Positions 43,752-55,129 of a stretch of DNA of 64,000 nt are shown here, piece after piece. Below the pieces are notes generated by a model that was given only the letters and a program-made list of their open reading frames with translations, did no database searches and was not told where the DNA came from. The stretch comes from Nilaparvata lugens. Its lineage: Eukaryota; Arthropoda; Insecta; Hemiptera; Delphacidae. Position 1 is the first letter of the stretch, and every line of letters begins with the position of its first letter. The stretch lies in assembly GCF_014356525.2 (NCBI RefSeq), contig NC_052506.1, positions 98,022,902 through 98,086,901 on the forward strand, given 5' to 3'. Both the position numbers and the translations under genes were made by a program.

Positions 43752-45482
43752 TCATGCTTTTTTATTTTCACAAGAGTTTGCATAATGTCCACTTTCATTA
43801 CATTTAAAGCAACGTATTTTAGATAGATCTCTAGTGAAATTATTATTAGATCTTTGGTGATTCTGATTATGATTTCTCGAATTACTGCTTGTACCTCTGA
43901 AATTTGAATTATTCATGTTGGATCTACATGACTGAGCTAGATGACCTACTTTGTTGCATTTGTAACAACGTCTTTGAGCTAATTCAACATTCATTGGAGA
44001 TTTTTGATTATTTTTATTAGTATTAAAATTGTATTTATTTCTTTCTAAATCCCCATATTGAATATTTTGAGATACTACTGAGATGGAAGTTAAGTCATTA
44101 AAACTAGTTGGTTTGGATTGGAAAACTAGTCTATTTCTTTCCTCTGGATTCAACCCTGAGCAAATATTATTGACTACGTCTTCCTCAGATTTTTCTAATC
44201 TTAGTAGTTTATTAGCGTCTTTGATTGACACAATGTAAGCAGACAAGGGTTCACCAGCCCTTTGTAAACGATAATAGTGGTCTCTTTCAATGATTGAAAT
44301 CAATCTAGACGGAATAAAATGTTGCAGAATATCCTTATGAAATTCATCAAAACTCTTATTTGTACTCATAGCTAAATTCAATCGATCGGCGAGAGGCCCT
44401 ACAACAGAAGAGTGAATGATATGGAAAAGTTGCTGATCTAATAAGTTCGATCGTTCTTTTATTTTCAAACATATTTCAATGAATTTCAACAAACTATCAA
44501 CATTCAATCCGTCAGTATTCGGAAGTTCCTTCATCAGACCTTCGATAGGATTTGATAATTTATTATACAAATTACCAAATAAAGGTGAAGACAAGTTGGC
44601 TGCAAGGTTTACCCTATTAGTATTGAAATCACTACCGAATACAGTCCTACCCAAGTTTTCATTTATTGTAGCATGTACCTGTTCTACCATAGAGACAGTA
44701 TTACTATTATTTATATTTTCAAAATCAGTAACTTGAATATCAGGATTGGTAACATTTGTTTGTGAATACTGAGTAACATTTTGTTCCATATTACTTGTAC
44801 TAGGAATTGGCGCAATAAAGCGATTTACTGTATTAGTATGAAGTTTAGTATTCGAATCGTGTGTGGGATTATTCATTTTTGAATCAGGTGTACTAAGACT
44901 GCTTTGTTTTTCAAAATGAGGCGAACTAGATCTACTAAAGCATTCACACAAGTCGATCAATTTAGTAAAAGTAGCCTGAGCTAATACAATAGACTCATCA
45001 ATACCCTTAATTAGATTTTGGTCATTTGCTTCTTTAGCATAAGTTAATAATTGAACAATTCGATTGAGAATATGTAGAAAAATGGATAACGCTTTATGAA
45101 TGTTTACCTTTTTATCAGGAATACTCATAGAAAGAATTTTCTCCAAGTATTCATCTTCCCCTGTCAATAAATCAAGGATTTTTTTTATAGCAATTTTACT
45201 AGACTCATCATCGTAAATAATTCGTGCAATTTTTGGGTCTGGATTGCTAACTAATGCTCGATACTTTCCCCTTAAAGTGTCTACATCATTGTCAATAACT
45301 GTATCTGTAGGTACTCCCAATGTTTCAAGTTCGAAAAGTAAATTCTCTTTAGTAACAAAATTAGGATTGAATTTTCTAATAGGAATCAAATTGAAATTGA
45401 AGCACTCTTCAACTGATTTTTTAACATCCCAATAATTAATTATTTTAGATTCCATAGATGCTACTTTATTCGGTGAACCCAT
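43752..45482 (-). CDS. gag: Nested Ty3/gypsy: Gag with two zinc knuckles, UGA-CUA stop
   Basis: A 576-residue open frame from an ATG (MGSPNKVASM). N-terminal half: helical, then Ser/Asn/Thr-rich linker. Capsid-like part: LLDQQLFHIIHSSVVGPLAD...FIPSRLISIIERDHYYRLQR, the retrotransposon gag pattern. C-terminal CYKCNKVGHLAQSC and CFKCNESGHYANSC are CCHC knuckles for RNA packaging. The stop is TGA at 43754-43752, followed by CTAGCT. The same frame stays open for 33 codons and on through protease and RT, so Gag-Pol could form by readthrough. The two alternative frames hit stops within about 30 bases. Confidence 0.92.
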   Translation of the reverse strand: MGSPNKVASMESKIINYWDVKKSVEECFNFNLIPIRKFNPNFVTKENLLFELETLGVPTDTVIDNDVDTLRGKYRALVSNPDPKIARIIYDDESSKIAIKKILDLLTGEDEYLEKILSMSIPDKKVNIHKALSIFLHILNRIVQLLTYAKEANDQNLIKGIDESIVLAQATFTKLIDLCECFSRSSSPHFEKQSSLSTPDSKMNNPTHDSNTKLHTNTVNRFIAPIPSTSNMEQNVTQYSQTNVTNPDIQVTDFENINNSNTVSMVEQVHATINENLGRTVFGSDFNTNRVNLAANLSSPLFGNLYNKLSNPIEGLMKELPNTDGLNVDSLLKFIEICLKIKERSNLLDQQLFHIIHSSVVGPLADRLNLAMSTNKSFDEFHKDILQHFIPSRLISIIERDHYYRLQRAGEPLSAYIVSIKDANKLLRLEKSEEDVVNNICSGLNPEERNRLVFQSKPTSFNDLTSISVVSQNIQYGDLERNKYNFNTNKNNQKSPMNVELAQRRCYKCNKVGHLAQSCRSNMNNSNFRGTSSNSRNHNQNHQRSNNNFTRDLSKIRCFKCNESGHYANSCENKKA

Positions 45483-45582
45483 ATTATCATTTTCTTAAAT
45501 AAATTATTAATATGATTATATAATACTTATAATTCGAGATCATTTATGATGAATAATATTTGATTTTGTATTTTAATTTTAA

Positions 45583-45709
45583 CCTGAATCCTCCCCACCA
45601 TCAATGAAAGAAGAAAGGATAAGAACAGCCGAGACCGTCACACATCATTCAATATTATTGATAAATCAATGAAAGAGTTTGCAAGCAAACCTCGCAGAGT
45701 AAGGCGCAG
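45583..45709 (-). repeat. Candidate primer site and LTR end of the nested gypsy
   Basis: On the minus strand TTTCATTGATGGTGGGGAGG includes TGGTGGGGAGGATTCAGG (45600-45583), a possible primer-binding site, four bases after a CA (45605). Only about 105 bp of LTR remain before the right 1,349-bp repeat begins at 45710. No tRNA match is claimed. Confidence 0.35.
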
Positions 45710-47058
45710 TTGAAATGTTACCTCAGTTTACCGCAGTTGAAATTAATCTTTGAGATGGGGAAGGAAATAATCCTCCGAATATTTAAATCAATAAATTGAA
45801 TATATAGTTCAATATATTAACTAAAATATTCCATTTATTTAATTTCCAACCCCTTCTAAGTAGCAACATTTATAATTGAATGATATGACAGCTCAACAAT
45901 TCAAGATTTACCCCATTCATTACTTGTCATTGATGATTGTTAGGCATATTCAATAATCAACAATAAGATTGTAATCATGTTTGCAATTTAATATACATAA
46001 TAGATCAAATAAATAGAATTTCCAAAAAATAAACAAAATTTAAATCAAGTAATTACAAATTTATTTATTATCCTGTCCCTTTTATTTTTGCGAAGTAGTT
46101 GCCTGTGAATTTTCCATAAATTAATATTGGTTGTTTCGTAAATACCTGGTGTATTGAAGTGAGGAGGCCTCCGTACACTTTATTCAAATTTTTCACTTAT
46201 TAATTTTTCACTGCACAAGAAGTTCTTGAAGTATCCTTTTTACGGCGAATTTAGATCTTTTCTGGAAATATTGGTTTCCTTGTGATGAGTTGGTCAGCAA
46301 GGATTCAGCTTCCATGGCCATAACTAAGACATCCTGTGATACTACGAGTCTACGAGTCTACGAGTCTACGAGTCTACGAGTCAACGACCGCTAAATAATA
46401 GAGAAACGAAAAGAATATATATAAATACTGTAATACTAAAGGAGAGATCAATAATACAGAATTTGCTCTTCTTAACAAAATCAACAATACACAAGATCTT
46501 TAATAAATTCATCAATAATAGTTTAAAGATAAATAATTCAAGGTACTCGAAGTGAAGCTTCCAAAAGAGATTTTTTTTTAAAAAGAAAAATTATAACTTG
46601 AATAAGGCTTTACAATTCTATTTTATTATTTATTTATTTATTTGACCAGCGTGACAAAGATAATTTGATATTTATTTATTTATTAATTTAATTTTACTAT
46701 TATATAAACTTGCATAGAAATATTTCCAACATTTTGAATTACGAGAATTAGAGCTGAAAAACAAATTTAAGGAAAGCTGGGATTAATTATAATCTGATCA
46801 GACTTGACTTATAAAACAATAAGTAAAGTATATAAATAAATAATGCTTTACCTGTACAGCGGAAATTGTAGAAATTACTATGGATACATATGTGATGAAT
46901 GAGGTTTTCAACAAATATAAATAAATTGCCATAACTTAGGCCAGCTAGAATGAATACTCAATTAAATTTTCGGACATGATTACTTTTCTTTTTTTTTTTT
47001 TTAATAACAAACAAGAAAATTTACATATTTAAAAAGGAAATAAAAAAAATAAAGAAAA
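45710..47058 (+). repeat. 1,349-bp direct repeat, right copy
   Basis: Same content as the left copy, including GAGATGGGGAAGG and five CTACGAGT units (46342-46381). Its purine-rich end abuts the 3' LTR, so it looks like the natural 3' internal end of the composite element. Confidence 0.85.
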
Positions 47059-47064
47059 ATAAAA

Positions 47065-49069
47065 TGTATGTGTTATCGTTGAAATTATTTATTATTTAAG
47101 AAATTATATTATATGTCAGGTCTTATTGTAACTAATAGGTCATAGCATGAAATTATATTATTGATAAAACGGCAGAAATTATTTATAACAATCTCAAACC
47201 TAATAAAAATTGTACAAGAGTATTAATTCATTAACGACTTAATTCAACTGAACCACATGGTAATTAAATCTCTTTGGTAGGTCTAAGCCAATCACAGTGC
47301 ATAGAAATAGCACCAAGACGGTGATCGTTTGAAAGCAACACATGTTAATCTATTATCAGACACCAACCCTGCCTTATCAGTTACACTAGCACATGTACAT
47401 TGTATGAGAGAAACTATGTCTAGAAGATTAAGCAGTTTTAAGGATTACCTAAATTGAATCATTATTGTAATTAAAGGAATTGTATTCTACTGCTTGCCAC
47501 TGACGTCATGTTTACGTCACAAGCGTTCTACCAATGGCAAATTTTTATGCAAATTGTTACATTGAGATTCTGAGAAGCAAGGTCTAGCCTAAAAGCTTAG
47601 AGAAAAGAGCAGCACTTCCCTTTTGAAATCCTCACCGTGCAGATCTCTTTTTATAGTTACCAAAGACCTATTTGTGAAAATTTCTTGTTCGATCTTAAAT
47701 GTTCTATTTGTGAGCCGATATTTTAGGCCAATTTATTTGTTGTTTGTAAATTTCTGTTTTCATCAATCGATAAATTAAAAGCTTAAAGTAAATTATCCCT
47801 TAATTAATTCGGTGAAGGAAATATTAAATTAAAATTCCCCACGTGCTGAAACCGAAGCCTGGATTGCCGCCGATCAAACGATTTTTGATCTAAAGAAGAA
47901 AACCACGACCGCCAAGGAAATTCACGTGAGTTATAAGTTTTAAAAGGGCCCCAATCTACGCTTCGAAAATATTTCAGTGCAGAAAAACATAAATTTTTCT
48001 TCGTTAAATTATTGGCCACGCCGACAAGCGCTTTAGCATTTAAGAGCCTAGAATTTATTCATATTAAATTTATAAGAATTTGTAGTTGATTAGCTATCCT
48101 CCGCTGCCTGAACCACGACCCCGAACATTTTAAAAAATATTTTCTATAATTCATTTTTCACTATTTTTTCAAACTGTTAGATCTTTCAATTGTAAAATTC
48201 TGTCGAATCACGCATGGTATCATGCAAGCACAAGAAATTTTTAACTATTCTGTTAATGCCGAATTATTATCAACCTGTAAATCAAATTCTGAACCTGCAC
48301 TGTATGATTGCATATTTTATTGTAATATATTTCAGTTTTGTTAATTCGCTTTCTGAGTTCGATTATTTCTTAAGCCTGTCAATTATTGTGTCTGATACGT
48401 TCTATATCATCAAGAACCGATCGAATACGATCATTGGAATAATTGAATCAAGCTGGATATTGGAACAGGTCTAAGTGGATGTAGCGAGTGGGGTCAGATC
48501 GAGATATTTATTCTTTGTCCTTACCTGCTCATACATCAGCTTTTATCTGTTACCTACCTCGACTTAGGAACGAATGCATCAATTGTACAGCAGAGGCAGC
48601 CATAGATCATATAAATTCCTACAATAGAGCTTAAAACCCGACAAGACTCTGTTCTCGAAATATATTCTGAACGATATTTGGTTCAAATACCATATTTTTT
48701 AATCCTTCAGAACTTATTAGAGACGCAGTCCCGTAAATTAGCTACATCGGGATTTTTGCTCGACCTGTATGATTTTGTATGCTCATTCTTCACAGGTAAT
48801 AATTTTAAGGTATCCGTATTCAGTGTTTAGCGTCCGCTACACTACTTATAAAAGTTTCATCATTATACAATCTGTCATTAGAAGAATCAAGGGTGAGCGA
48901 GCGTTTAGGCCTCCCGCGATTCCGACAATTGTATGAATCTTGTAGTGAATCAATCAGTCTGGTGTTCACTCAGCGTCCACACACGCATTGCAAAATTTAT
49001 AGCCTCTACACCATTGACTCAGTACAAGGTTCACCCTACATGTGTGAAACCGTTAAAAAACACACCACA
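47065..49069 (+). repeat. 3' LTR of the composite element
   Basis: About 2,005 bp, starting TGTATGTGTTATCG and ending ACACACCACA. Differs from the 5' LTR by scattered substitutions, one-base indels and lack of the local amplification near the end. Confidence 0.7.
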
Positions 49070-50654
49070 ATTTATACACTGTATAATTTTCGTAGATTAA
49101 CGGGGATCCCCTTTTATATATTCAAATAACGTACGTAGACTTTTGTTTCTGTTTTTTGTTTTCTAAGTATATTCGGGCCGTAGAATATATTGTTCCAGCT
49201 GGATCCTTCCCCATGGCAAAAAACATCAAACAGACCTCACTATTATAATCTCAGGGTTTGTTCAAATGGAATTGAAAAACTTAGTCAATGTGTCCAACTT
49301 TGAAGCTTTTAAATAGGGCAAAATCCCTGATTGTAGGTTGTTCTAAAATATCATTTAGTTCCATATAATTATAAGAATGTACAAATAAATAATAAAAATT
49401 CGTCTATGGTGATATGCATTTGTCAAATAGCTTCAAAGGGTAGCTAAAGATTTTGTAGAACATAGACATGCTTTCATACATATAGTGGACATATAAGATT
49501 TACGTGCTTGTAATTATAACAGACATAATAATAATTAAATATTTCTTTTTTTGTTTTATGGTTTTTCATATGTTAGAATATCGACCCTCAATCATCATAT
49601 AATGGCTAAGCTAATTCATCTTCATATTTCTAACAAATACATCTGCATAACAGTTCATTAAATAAATATTTAGGCCCATTCGGCATAGAAATTGAAATAT
49701 AAAAATGAAAAGATTGATATTATATAATTTTTACAATTGATCATAGTCGAACTGCCTTCTCAATTGGCTACTTGTTGGCAAGTTAGCTTTGGTCTGTTTT
49801 GGGGTTATGTTTTTTTTCAAATCTAACCTTCAAATATTGTATTACTGATCAAATTAATAAACATACAAACATATATGGTTTTTTCCATTGACAATTTTTG
49901 AAAGGTATATAATTACTGATTTATTTGTTTTATACTCTGTAGGTTAGATAACTGTCGTTTATCCACCTCAGATAAGATTGTAGTGCTTTTTGGTGATGGA
50001 ATTTATTTTGTTCTTATAACGGCCTATGAATAATCAATCTATATTTGAGGGCTGTACAATCTTTTGGAACATCACAATATCTTAGGCAGGACATACTAAA
50101 GGAGGTGCAATGCAAAGTAGCACAGCATTTTACATTCATAGGGGCTTCTTCATATTTGAATGTTTGAATGGAAGCATAAATATACGCACTGTACGTGGTA
50201 AAGAGTGATGCAAATGAGGAGAAATCGAAAAGACCATATCATCTTCTTTCATCACTGTGCTGCATTGCGCCTCCTCCCACATCCAGCCTTAAGATACAAA
50301 CTATCTCTCTGAATTCCAATGAACCAGCAAACGTATCTATGTACTATTGTACTAAAAATTCTATTCTTACTCACTCACTTGCCAATAGCAATTAATGAAA
50401 AAGTGAAAAAATTGAAAAGACAGGAGAGTTCATAGTTGGCGGCGCAGTGCAAGATCTGTACAAAATTCAGCTATAATCATAAAACCAAACTGATGGAAGG
50501 TAGTACAGCTGCGCATGTGTGTGGTCTCAACTCTCTGGTCTCTGCCACACATTTATTTAACAAGTATGAATTGTACATGAAGAAAATGTTAAAGTGATCA
50601 ACTTAAATTTGTAGCAGCTATGCTTTAACATAGACAATTTGCTAAAAAAACGTA
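49070..50654. other. Unassigned non-coding stretch
   Basis: AT-rich with no recognisable gene. A pair of inverted segments (GGTGCAATGCAAAGTAGCAC at about 50104 and CTGTGCTGCATTGCGCCTCC near 50256) could pair across about 150 bp. No clear family. Confidence 0.45.
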
Positions 50655-50827
50655 CAGTATTACAAAAAAATAATTATGATTTATTGACAGTTCGGAGCAA
50701 ATATCAGTTCACATATTTTTTCCGGTCTGGAACCTTGCTTTGGAATATCATCCAGGTTAATAGTATTATGACCTCAACAATTCAGCATCTGAGGCAGGAG
50801 TCGTTTTTGATTTAAGTTTCACTCCAC
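50655..50827 (-). CDS. Candidate terminal exon of a small minus-strand gene
   Basis: The acceptor TTTTTTCACAG lies just upstream (minus strand), followed by an open frame GVKLKSKTTPASDAELLRS ending at a TAA (50768-50766). An AATAAA polyadenylation signal (50685-50680) lies about 80 bases after the stop. The phase fits the donor of both exon copies at 52732 and 51533 (one base carried over). The predicted protein would be only about 50 residues long. No family recognised. Confidence 0.35.
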
Positions 50828-51532
50828 CTGTGAAAAAATTTATGGTGATTCAAATGAACTTGGACAAATCTATAATTTTATGTGTTCATTAGTTGTGTGA
50901 GTTTTGTGTGAATATCTCAATATTCTTATTATTGTATGGTTGTGTTTTTTTGGTCTACATTTCAACATTGTTCATCTACTCTCGGATTCCTTCCTTCTTC
51001 TAGAGTGCAATCTTTACAGTAACAAAAATTTTGACACTAACCTCAATATTTTACTAATTTTCAATCAATGATTCTAATTTTGTAATTTACTGTTAAGGGC
51101 AAATGCCTGTTTGTAATAGGTTAATTTAAATAGATGACTAAATATTATTTGTTACTTGGGGCATAAGATACATTAAATCTTTACAAGCATTCACATTCAG
51201 TTAATACTAACATATGAATCATTGATAGAACTAAGTAACATAGTTCTGCAGCTGCACTTCTGACCCAATTTTCCTTGTGCCTTAAGTCTCCAATATTGTT
51301 CTTTGGAAATTACTATACTAATTTTCAGCTTCATAGATGAAATTAAGAATCTGAGCCTATTCAATTATAAAGTTATCATTTTAAAATCTTGAAACTGCTT
51401 CAGTAATTCTTGAATATATTGTAGGGTTTGGTTGTAAAGGTTGTTCATGAATTTGTTTTTGAAGTTGTAAGTAAGTCGTTTATGAATGGTGAAAGAATTG
51501 ATTCTTGAAGGAAATAGTAGAGTGCAACTTAC

Positions 51533-51966
51533 TGGAAATGGTTTCCATCAGATGTAGAAAGGAGTTTTAAATCCAATCCAACTGTAGTTGGCCGCATAGC
51601 TATCATCTGTCATGGTAGATTTTATTCATTTATTCATTTATACATTAATAGATACAAAGGAACAACAGGCTCAAAGCCAAAACTGTTCCTTTCCAAATTT
51701 AGATAGAAATTGTCCAAAAATAGGTTATGTTTACACTACACGTTTTTTGTCCAATTTTGAGTCCAAATATTTATAACTAGGAATTTAGGATTTAGGAAAG
51801 TTGAAAACCAAATTTAATAGTAATACTCCACTAAATCATCACTAATAACTGAAAATACTGTATTAATAATTGAAAAATTTGAACGCGAAAAGAAACTCAA
51901 ACGTACTCCTAAAAAAACAGCTGAATTAAAATGTATATGCTTCTGCAGTTCTATTCCCACCTTTGC
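51533..51966 (-). pseudogene. Duplicated exon, left copy, with insertion in its 5' part
   Basis: It keeps the acceptor (TTTGATTTCAG at 51967 onwards), an ATG at 51613 (MTDDSYAANYSWIGFKTPFY, then TGA) and the donor CCA|GTAAGT (exon end 51533). Relative to the right copy it carries an extra ~310 bp (51618-51930) before the ATG. A second ATG just before the donor is in frame with the terminal exon, so a 25-residue product is also possible. Whether it is used is unknown. Confidence 0.3.
51618..51930. mobile_element. Insertion within the duplicated exon
   Basis: Sequence absent from the right exon copy. It begins with TTATTCATTTATTCATTTAT, then AGATACAAAGGAACAACAGG, and resembles the 3' tail of a short retroposon. 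Family not identified. Confidence 0.45.
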
Positions 51967-52731
51967 CTGAAATCAAATGAAACATTAAATGTATGAAAGC
52001 GATTTCTAATTAAAGGAATTTTTCAAGTGATAGTAAATAATATAACAATAAACCCATACAAGAGAGTATTCAAGGACCTTACATAGTAGTACTGAACAAT
52101 TATCAAATGTAGCCTATCAATGAAATTATTGCTTCTATTTACAATTTATTTAAAGTATTTCTCAAGGGGGGGATTTTATACTTGTCATATGGAATAAATA
52201 TGCTTTAATCTAATCAAAATATTAAAAAAATTTTAGTTCAAATGTAACTATAGTCCCTAATAATATAACTAATAATTTAGTGAGTGGGCCTATTATGGTG
52301 TTATGAATATAGTTCTATTATTGTAACATTTTACAATAGCTTCTTTTATATCATAATCCATGATATTGAATCAATCTATTATAATATTACTGAATCATAT
52401 AATCACTAGCTTAAATGTATTGAATCATGAAATTAAAACCTAACTTAATAGTTTTTTTACAAGTTTGAGGTTAACCAACAATGCTAACAGTTGTGTTGGT
52501 AAGTGTTCACTGTTAGTGTTTGAAAATGATAAACATTCACTTATACACACTAAAAATTGCAATTACTGTTATATTAGGGTTATGAATAGGGCCTGACATC
52601 AAATCTTAAAACTTCTCCAGTAATTCTTAAATATATTGTAGGTAGCCTAAGTTTGTTTGTAAAGGTTACAAGCAAGTTTGTTTATGTATGTTGAAAAAGT
52701 TGATTATTGAAGGAAATAGAGTGCAACTTAC

Positions 52732-52866
52732 TGAAAATGGCTTTCATCAGATGTAGAGAGGAGAAGAACTTTTTTTCAAATCCAATCCAACTGTAGTTGG
52801 CATCATGTTTGTCTGTCATGGTGGATTTAGTATAATATGTATCTGCAGTTCTATTCCCACCTTGGT
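52732..52866 (-). CDS. Candidate coding exon, right copy (start codon exon)
   Basis: 135 bp between the acceptor TTTGATTTCAG (from 52867) and donor TCA|GTAAGT. The ATG at 52819 has a strong context (CCACCATGA) and gives MTDKHDANYSWIGFEKKFF... through to the donor, ending in phase 1. Spliced to the exon at 50827 it would stop after about 49 residues. Its first residues MTD..ANYSWIGF are shared with the left copy, which suggests that they were coding when the duplication happened. Product unknown. Confidence 0.38.
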
Positions 52867-53684
52867 CTGAAATCAAATGAAACATTACATGTATGAAAGC
52901 AATTATCGAATTGAAAGAAATTTTGAAGTAATAATTTAGTATGGTTTTAATAAATTGATAGTATTAAAACAATAAACCAATAAAAGAGAGTATTCAAGGG
53001 CCTTACATAGTACTGAACTAATTATTAAATTGTAGCCTATCAATAAGAATGATTGCTGCTATTTACAGTTTATTAAAGTATTTCTCAAAAGGTTGATTTG
53101 ATATAGTCATATTGAAATGAATAATATTTTATCTAATCAAAATACTGTATTCAAAAAGTTAATTAGGTAAAATTCAACCATAGTCCCTAATATGCCTATA
53201 AATAACTAATATTATTATTGAGTAGGCCTATTCTGGTGTTAGCTTTATTATTGTAACATTTTACAATAGCTTCTTATATCTTAAACATTCATAATATTAA
53301 ATCTATTATGATATTACTGAATCATATAATCACTAGTTTAAGAATTATTACCTAAATCATGAAATTGATACCACACTTGATAGTTGTTTTACAAGTTTGA
53401 GGTTAACCAACAATGTTAACAGTTGGTTAAATCACCTGTTGGAGTTTGAAAATGAAAAAAAATAACTTATACTCACTAAACATTGCAATTACTGTTGTAT
53501 CAGGGTTATTAATAGGGCCTAACATTATTATTTACCATAGTGTTTTAAAAAAAAACATATGCTGTACAAATTTGTCTGGGGAACGGTTTGCCATCACTAG
53601 GCTAAACAGCTTTGTCTAGTAGGTAACTTCTGTATGCTATTAAACTTATCAATAAATATCCTGGACATAAATTAATGATCTTAC

Positions 53685-53850
53685 CTTAATTTAAGAATTT
53701 AAGCAATCAAAAATCAGCAGAATAAACAAACTATGACTTGATGACGCGATAAAACAAAGGAGAACAGAAAACTGACATCACCAACACCATCACTTTACTG
53801 AAGGAGACAGGAAATCCTAACATGGCTACTGATCATGCCCAACATACATG
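53685..53850 (-). other. Candidate 5' untranslated exon
   Basis: A donor TTAAG|GTAAGATC lies at 53685/53684 on the minus strand. Sequence before it has no long frame. It would be the first exon of the small gene. This is inference from one splice-like site. Confidence 0.25.
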
Positions 53851-54250
53851 CATCACCCGGCAATTTCAAATTGATATTGACAATCTTTATTGTTAACATT
53901 GAAAAATTCCATAATTTAAGGGTGGATTAATGATTTCTTCATGGGGGACATTTGTGCTTCCACTGAAATAATGTTGGAGTCAATAAAATAGTAGTTTATT
54001 ATTATTTGAATTGAAAACTTGAAAATTATTCCATAGGCTTGGTGTGTTCTTTATTGTGTGACATGATTTTCAGCACAAACTAGAATCTAATTTGAAAAAA
54101 TGGAATTACTTTTTCAATTTTGGATGGAATCATTTGAAATTCTAGGACAATGTTGATAATATAAACAGAAACGTTCATGATTCTTTTCAAAATTTTACAT
54201 TACCGATTACCATTTATTTAAAATTTTAAATGTCAGTAGCCTGTCAATGG
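53851..54250. other. Unassigned stretch
   Basis: AT-rich, no recognisable content. Confidence 0.45.
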
Positions 54251-55080
54251 GATTTTTGCAAGGCCCATCTGATGGGATTTTTGCATGGAGAAAAAGTGCT
54301 GGAAATTTACTTCTGCAGCCGAATGAGTAATGAAAGACTGCTTTTTTGAACATTTTTGAGAAACTTAGAAATCGGTCAAATTTTTTCCAAGTCCCTATCT
54401 GGATTAAAATTAGCACAAAAGGTCTATTATATATCATCAACAGTGCATTGTAGACAATTTTCGCAAAAGACAAAAAGTGTTTGAAATTCAATTCTGCATC
54501 CGAATTATTGATCAGAAATACAGCTTTTCGACTTTTTTGGGAAATTTAAACATCTGGCAAATTTATTCAAAGTCCCTCTGGATTTAGTGTAAAAGGTCCA
54601 TCATATCGTTAATGGTGTGTTGTAGATGACTTTTGCAGAGGACTAAAAGTGCTAGAAATTCACTTCCACACCCGAATTAGTCATAAAAAATGTTTTTTGG
54701 ACATTTTTGGGAAACTTGAAAATCGGTCAAATTCATTTCTAAGTCCCTTTCTGGATTAAAATTAGTGCAAAAGGTCAATTATATGGTTAACAGTGCATTG
54801 TAGACAATTTTCGCAAAAGACAAAAAGTATTGGAATTGTACTTCTGCACCCGAATTAATTAACAAAAAGCTTAAAGTGAGTAAAATGAGACTTTTGGAAA
54901 ACTCAAAAACATTTCAGTCTAAATTTGTGTAAAACATTTTTTTATCTCAATAAAGGTGTGTTGGAGATGATTTTTGAAGAAGATAGAAAGGGTTTGAGAT
55001 TCAATTCCACTTAAGAATTGTTGGTCAGAAAGCCCAAATCGATACATTTTTAGGGATTAAGTTACACTGGTGAGGGGGGG
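54251..55080. repeat. Satellite-like array of 163-180-bp units (five)
   Basis: Units are marked by GAAATTCACTTC and CACCCGAATTA-type phrases at about 54297, 54477, 54648, 54826 and 54989, with ATCGGTCAAATT, AAGTCCCTTTCTGGATTAAA and GTGCATTGTAGACAATTTTC in between. The first four are similar; the fifth is more diverged. Confidence 0.82.
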
Positions 55081-55129
55081 AGGAGACACCTTCTGAAAAA
55101 AATGTTTGATTTTCACTTAGTGTGTTGAC

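Larger units (their letters stand above)
32487..49069 (+). mobile_element. Composite LTR element with 2-kb direct terminal repeats
   Basis: Direct repeats 32487-34581 and 47065-49069 are nearly identical. They start TGTATGTGTTATCG and end ACCACA. The first is followed by a primer-binding-like TGGTGCCCAACAGTGAT. The second is preceded by a purine run (AAAAAGGAAATAAAA...AAAGAAAAA). Between them lie a gag-like ORF (plus strand), two 1,349-bp direct repeats and a minus-strand Ty3/gypsy element. I read this as a plus-strand, gag-only LTR element disrupted by other sequence. No matching target-site duplication could be confirmed. Confidence 0.65.
51395..53530. repeat. Tandem duplication of a ~1.2-kb segment
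   Basis: The segment at about 51395-52595 repeats at about 52610-53530. Shared phrases include GTGCAACTTACTG, CATCAGATGTAGA, AATCCAATCCAACTGTAGTTG, CTGCAGTTCTATTCCCACCT and AAGTTTGAGGTTAACCAACAAT. The copies are diverged, so the duplication is old. Confidence 0.8.

Noticed and set aside
43740..43760. -1 or +1 frameshift at the AAAAAAG run at the end of gag as the gag/pol switch
   Set aside because: Both alternative frames reach a stop within about 30 bases, while the zero frame continues through the UGA for the whole of protease and RT.
37371..47058. The 1,349-bp repeats as LTRs of the minus-strand gypsy
   Set aside because: No polypurine tract or primer site lies at their inner edges on the minus strand. 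Their purine tracts are on the plus strand, and the right copy abuts the plus-strand 3' LTR exactly.
50100..50285. Inverted segments as a microRNA precursor
   Set aside because: The loop is about 150 bases, the arms are short and imperfect, and there is no sign of a compact hairpin.
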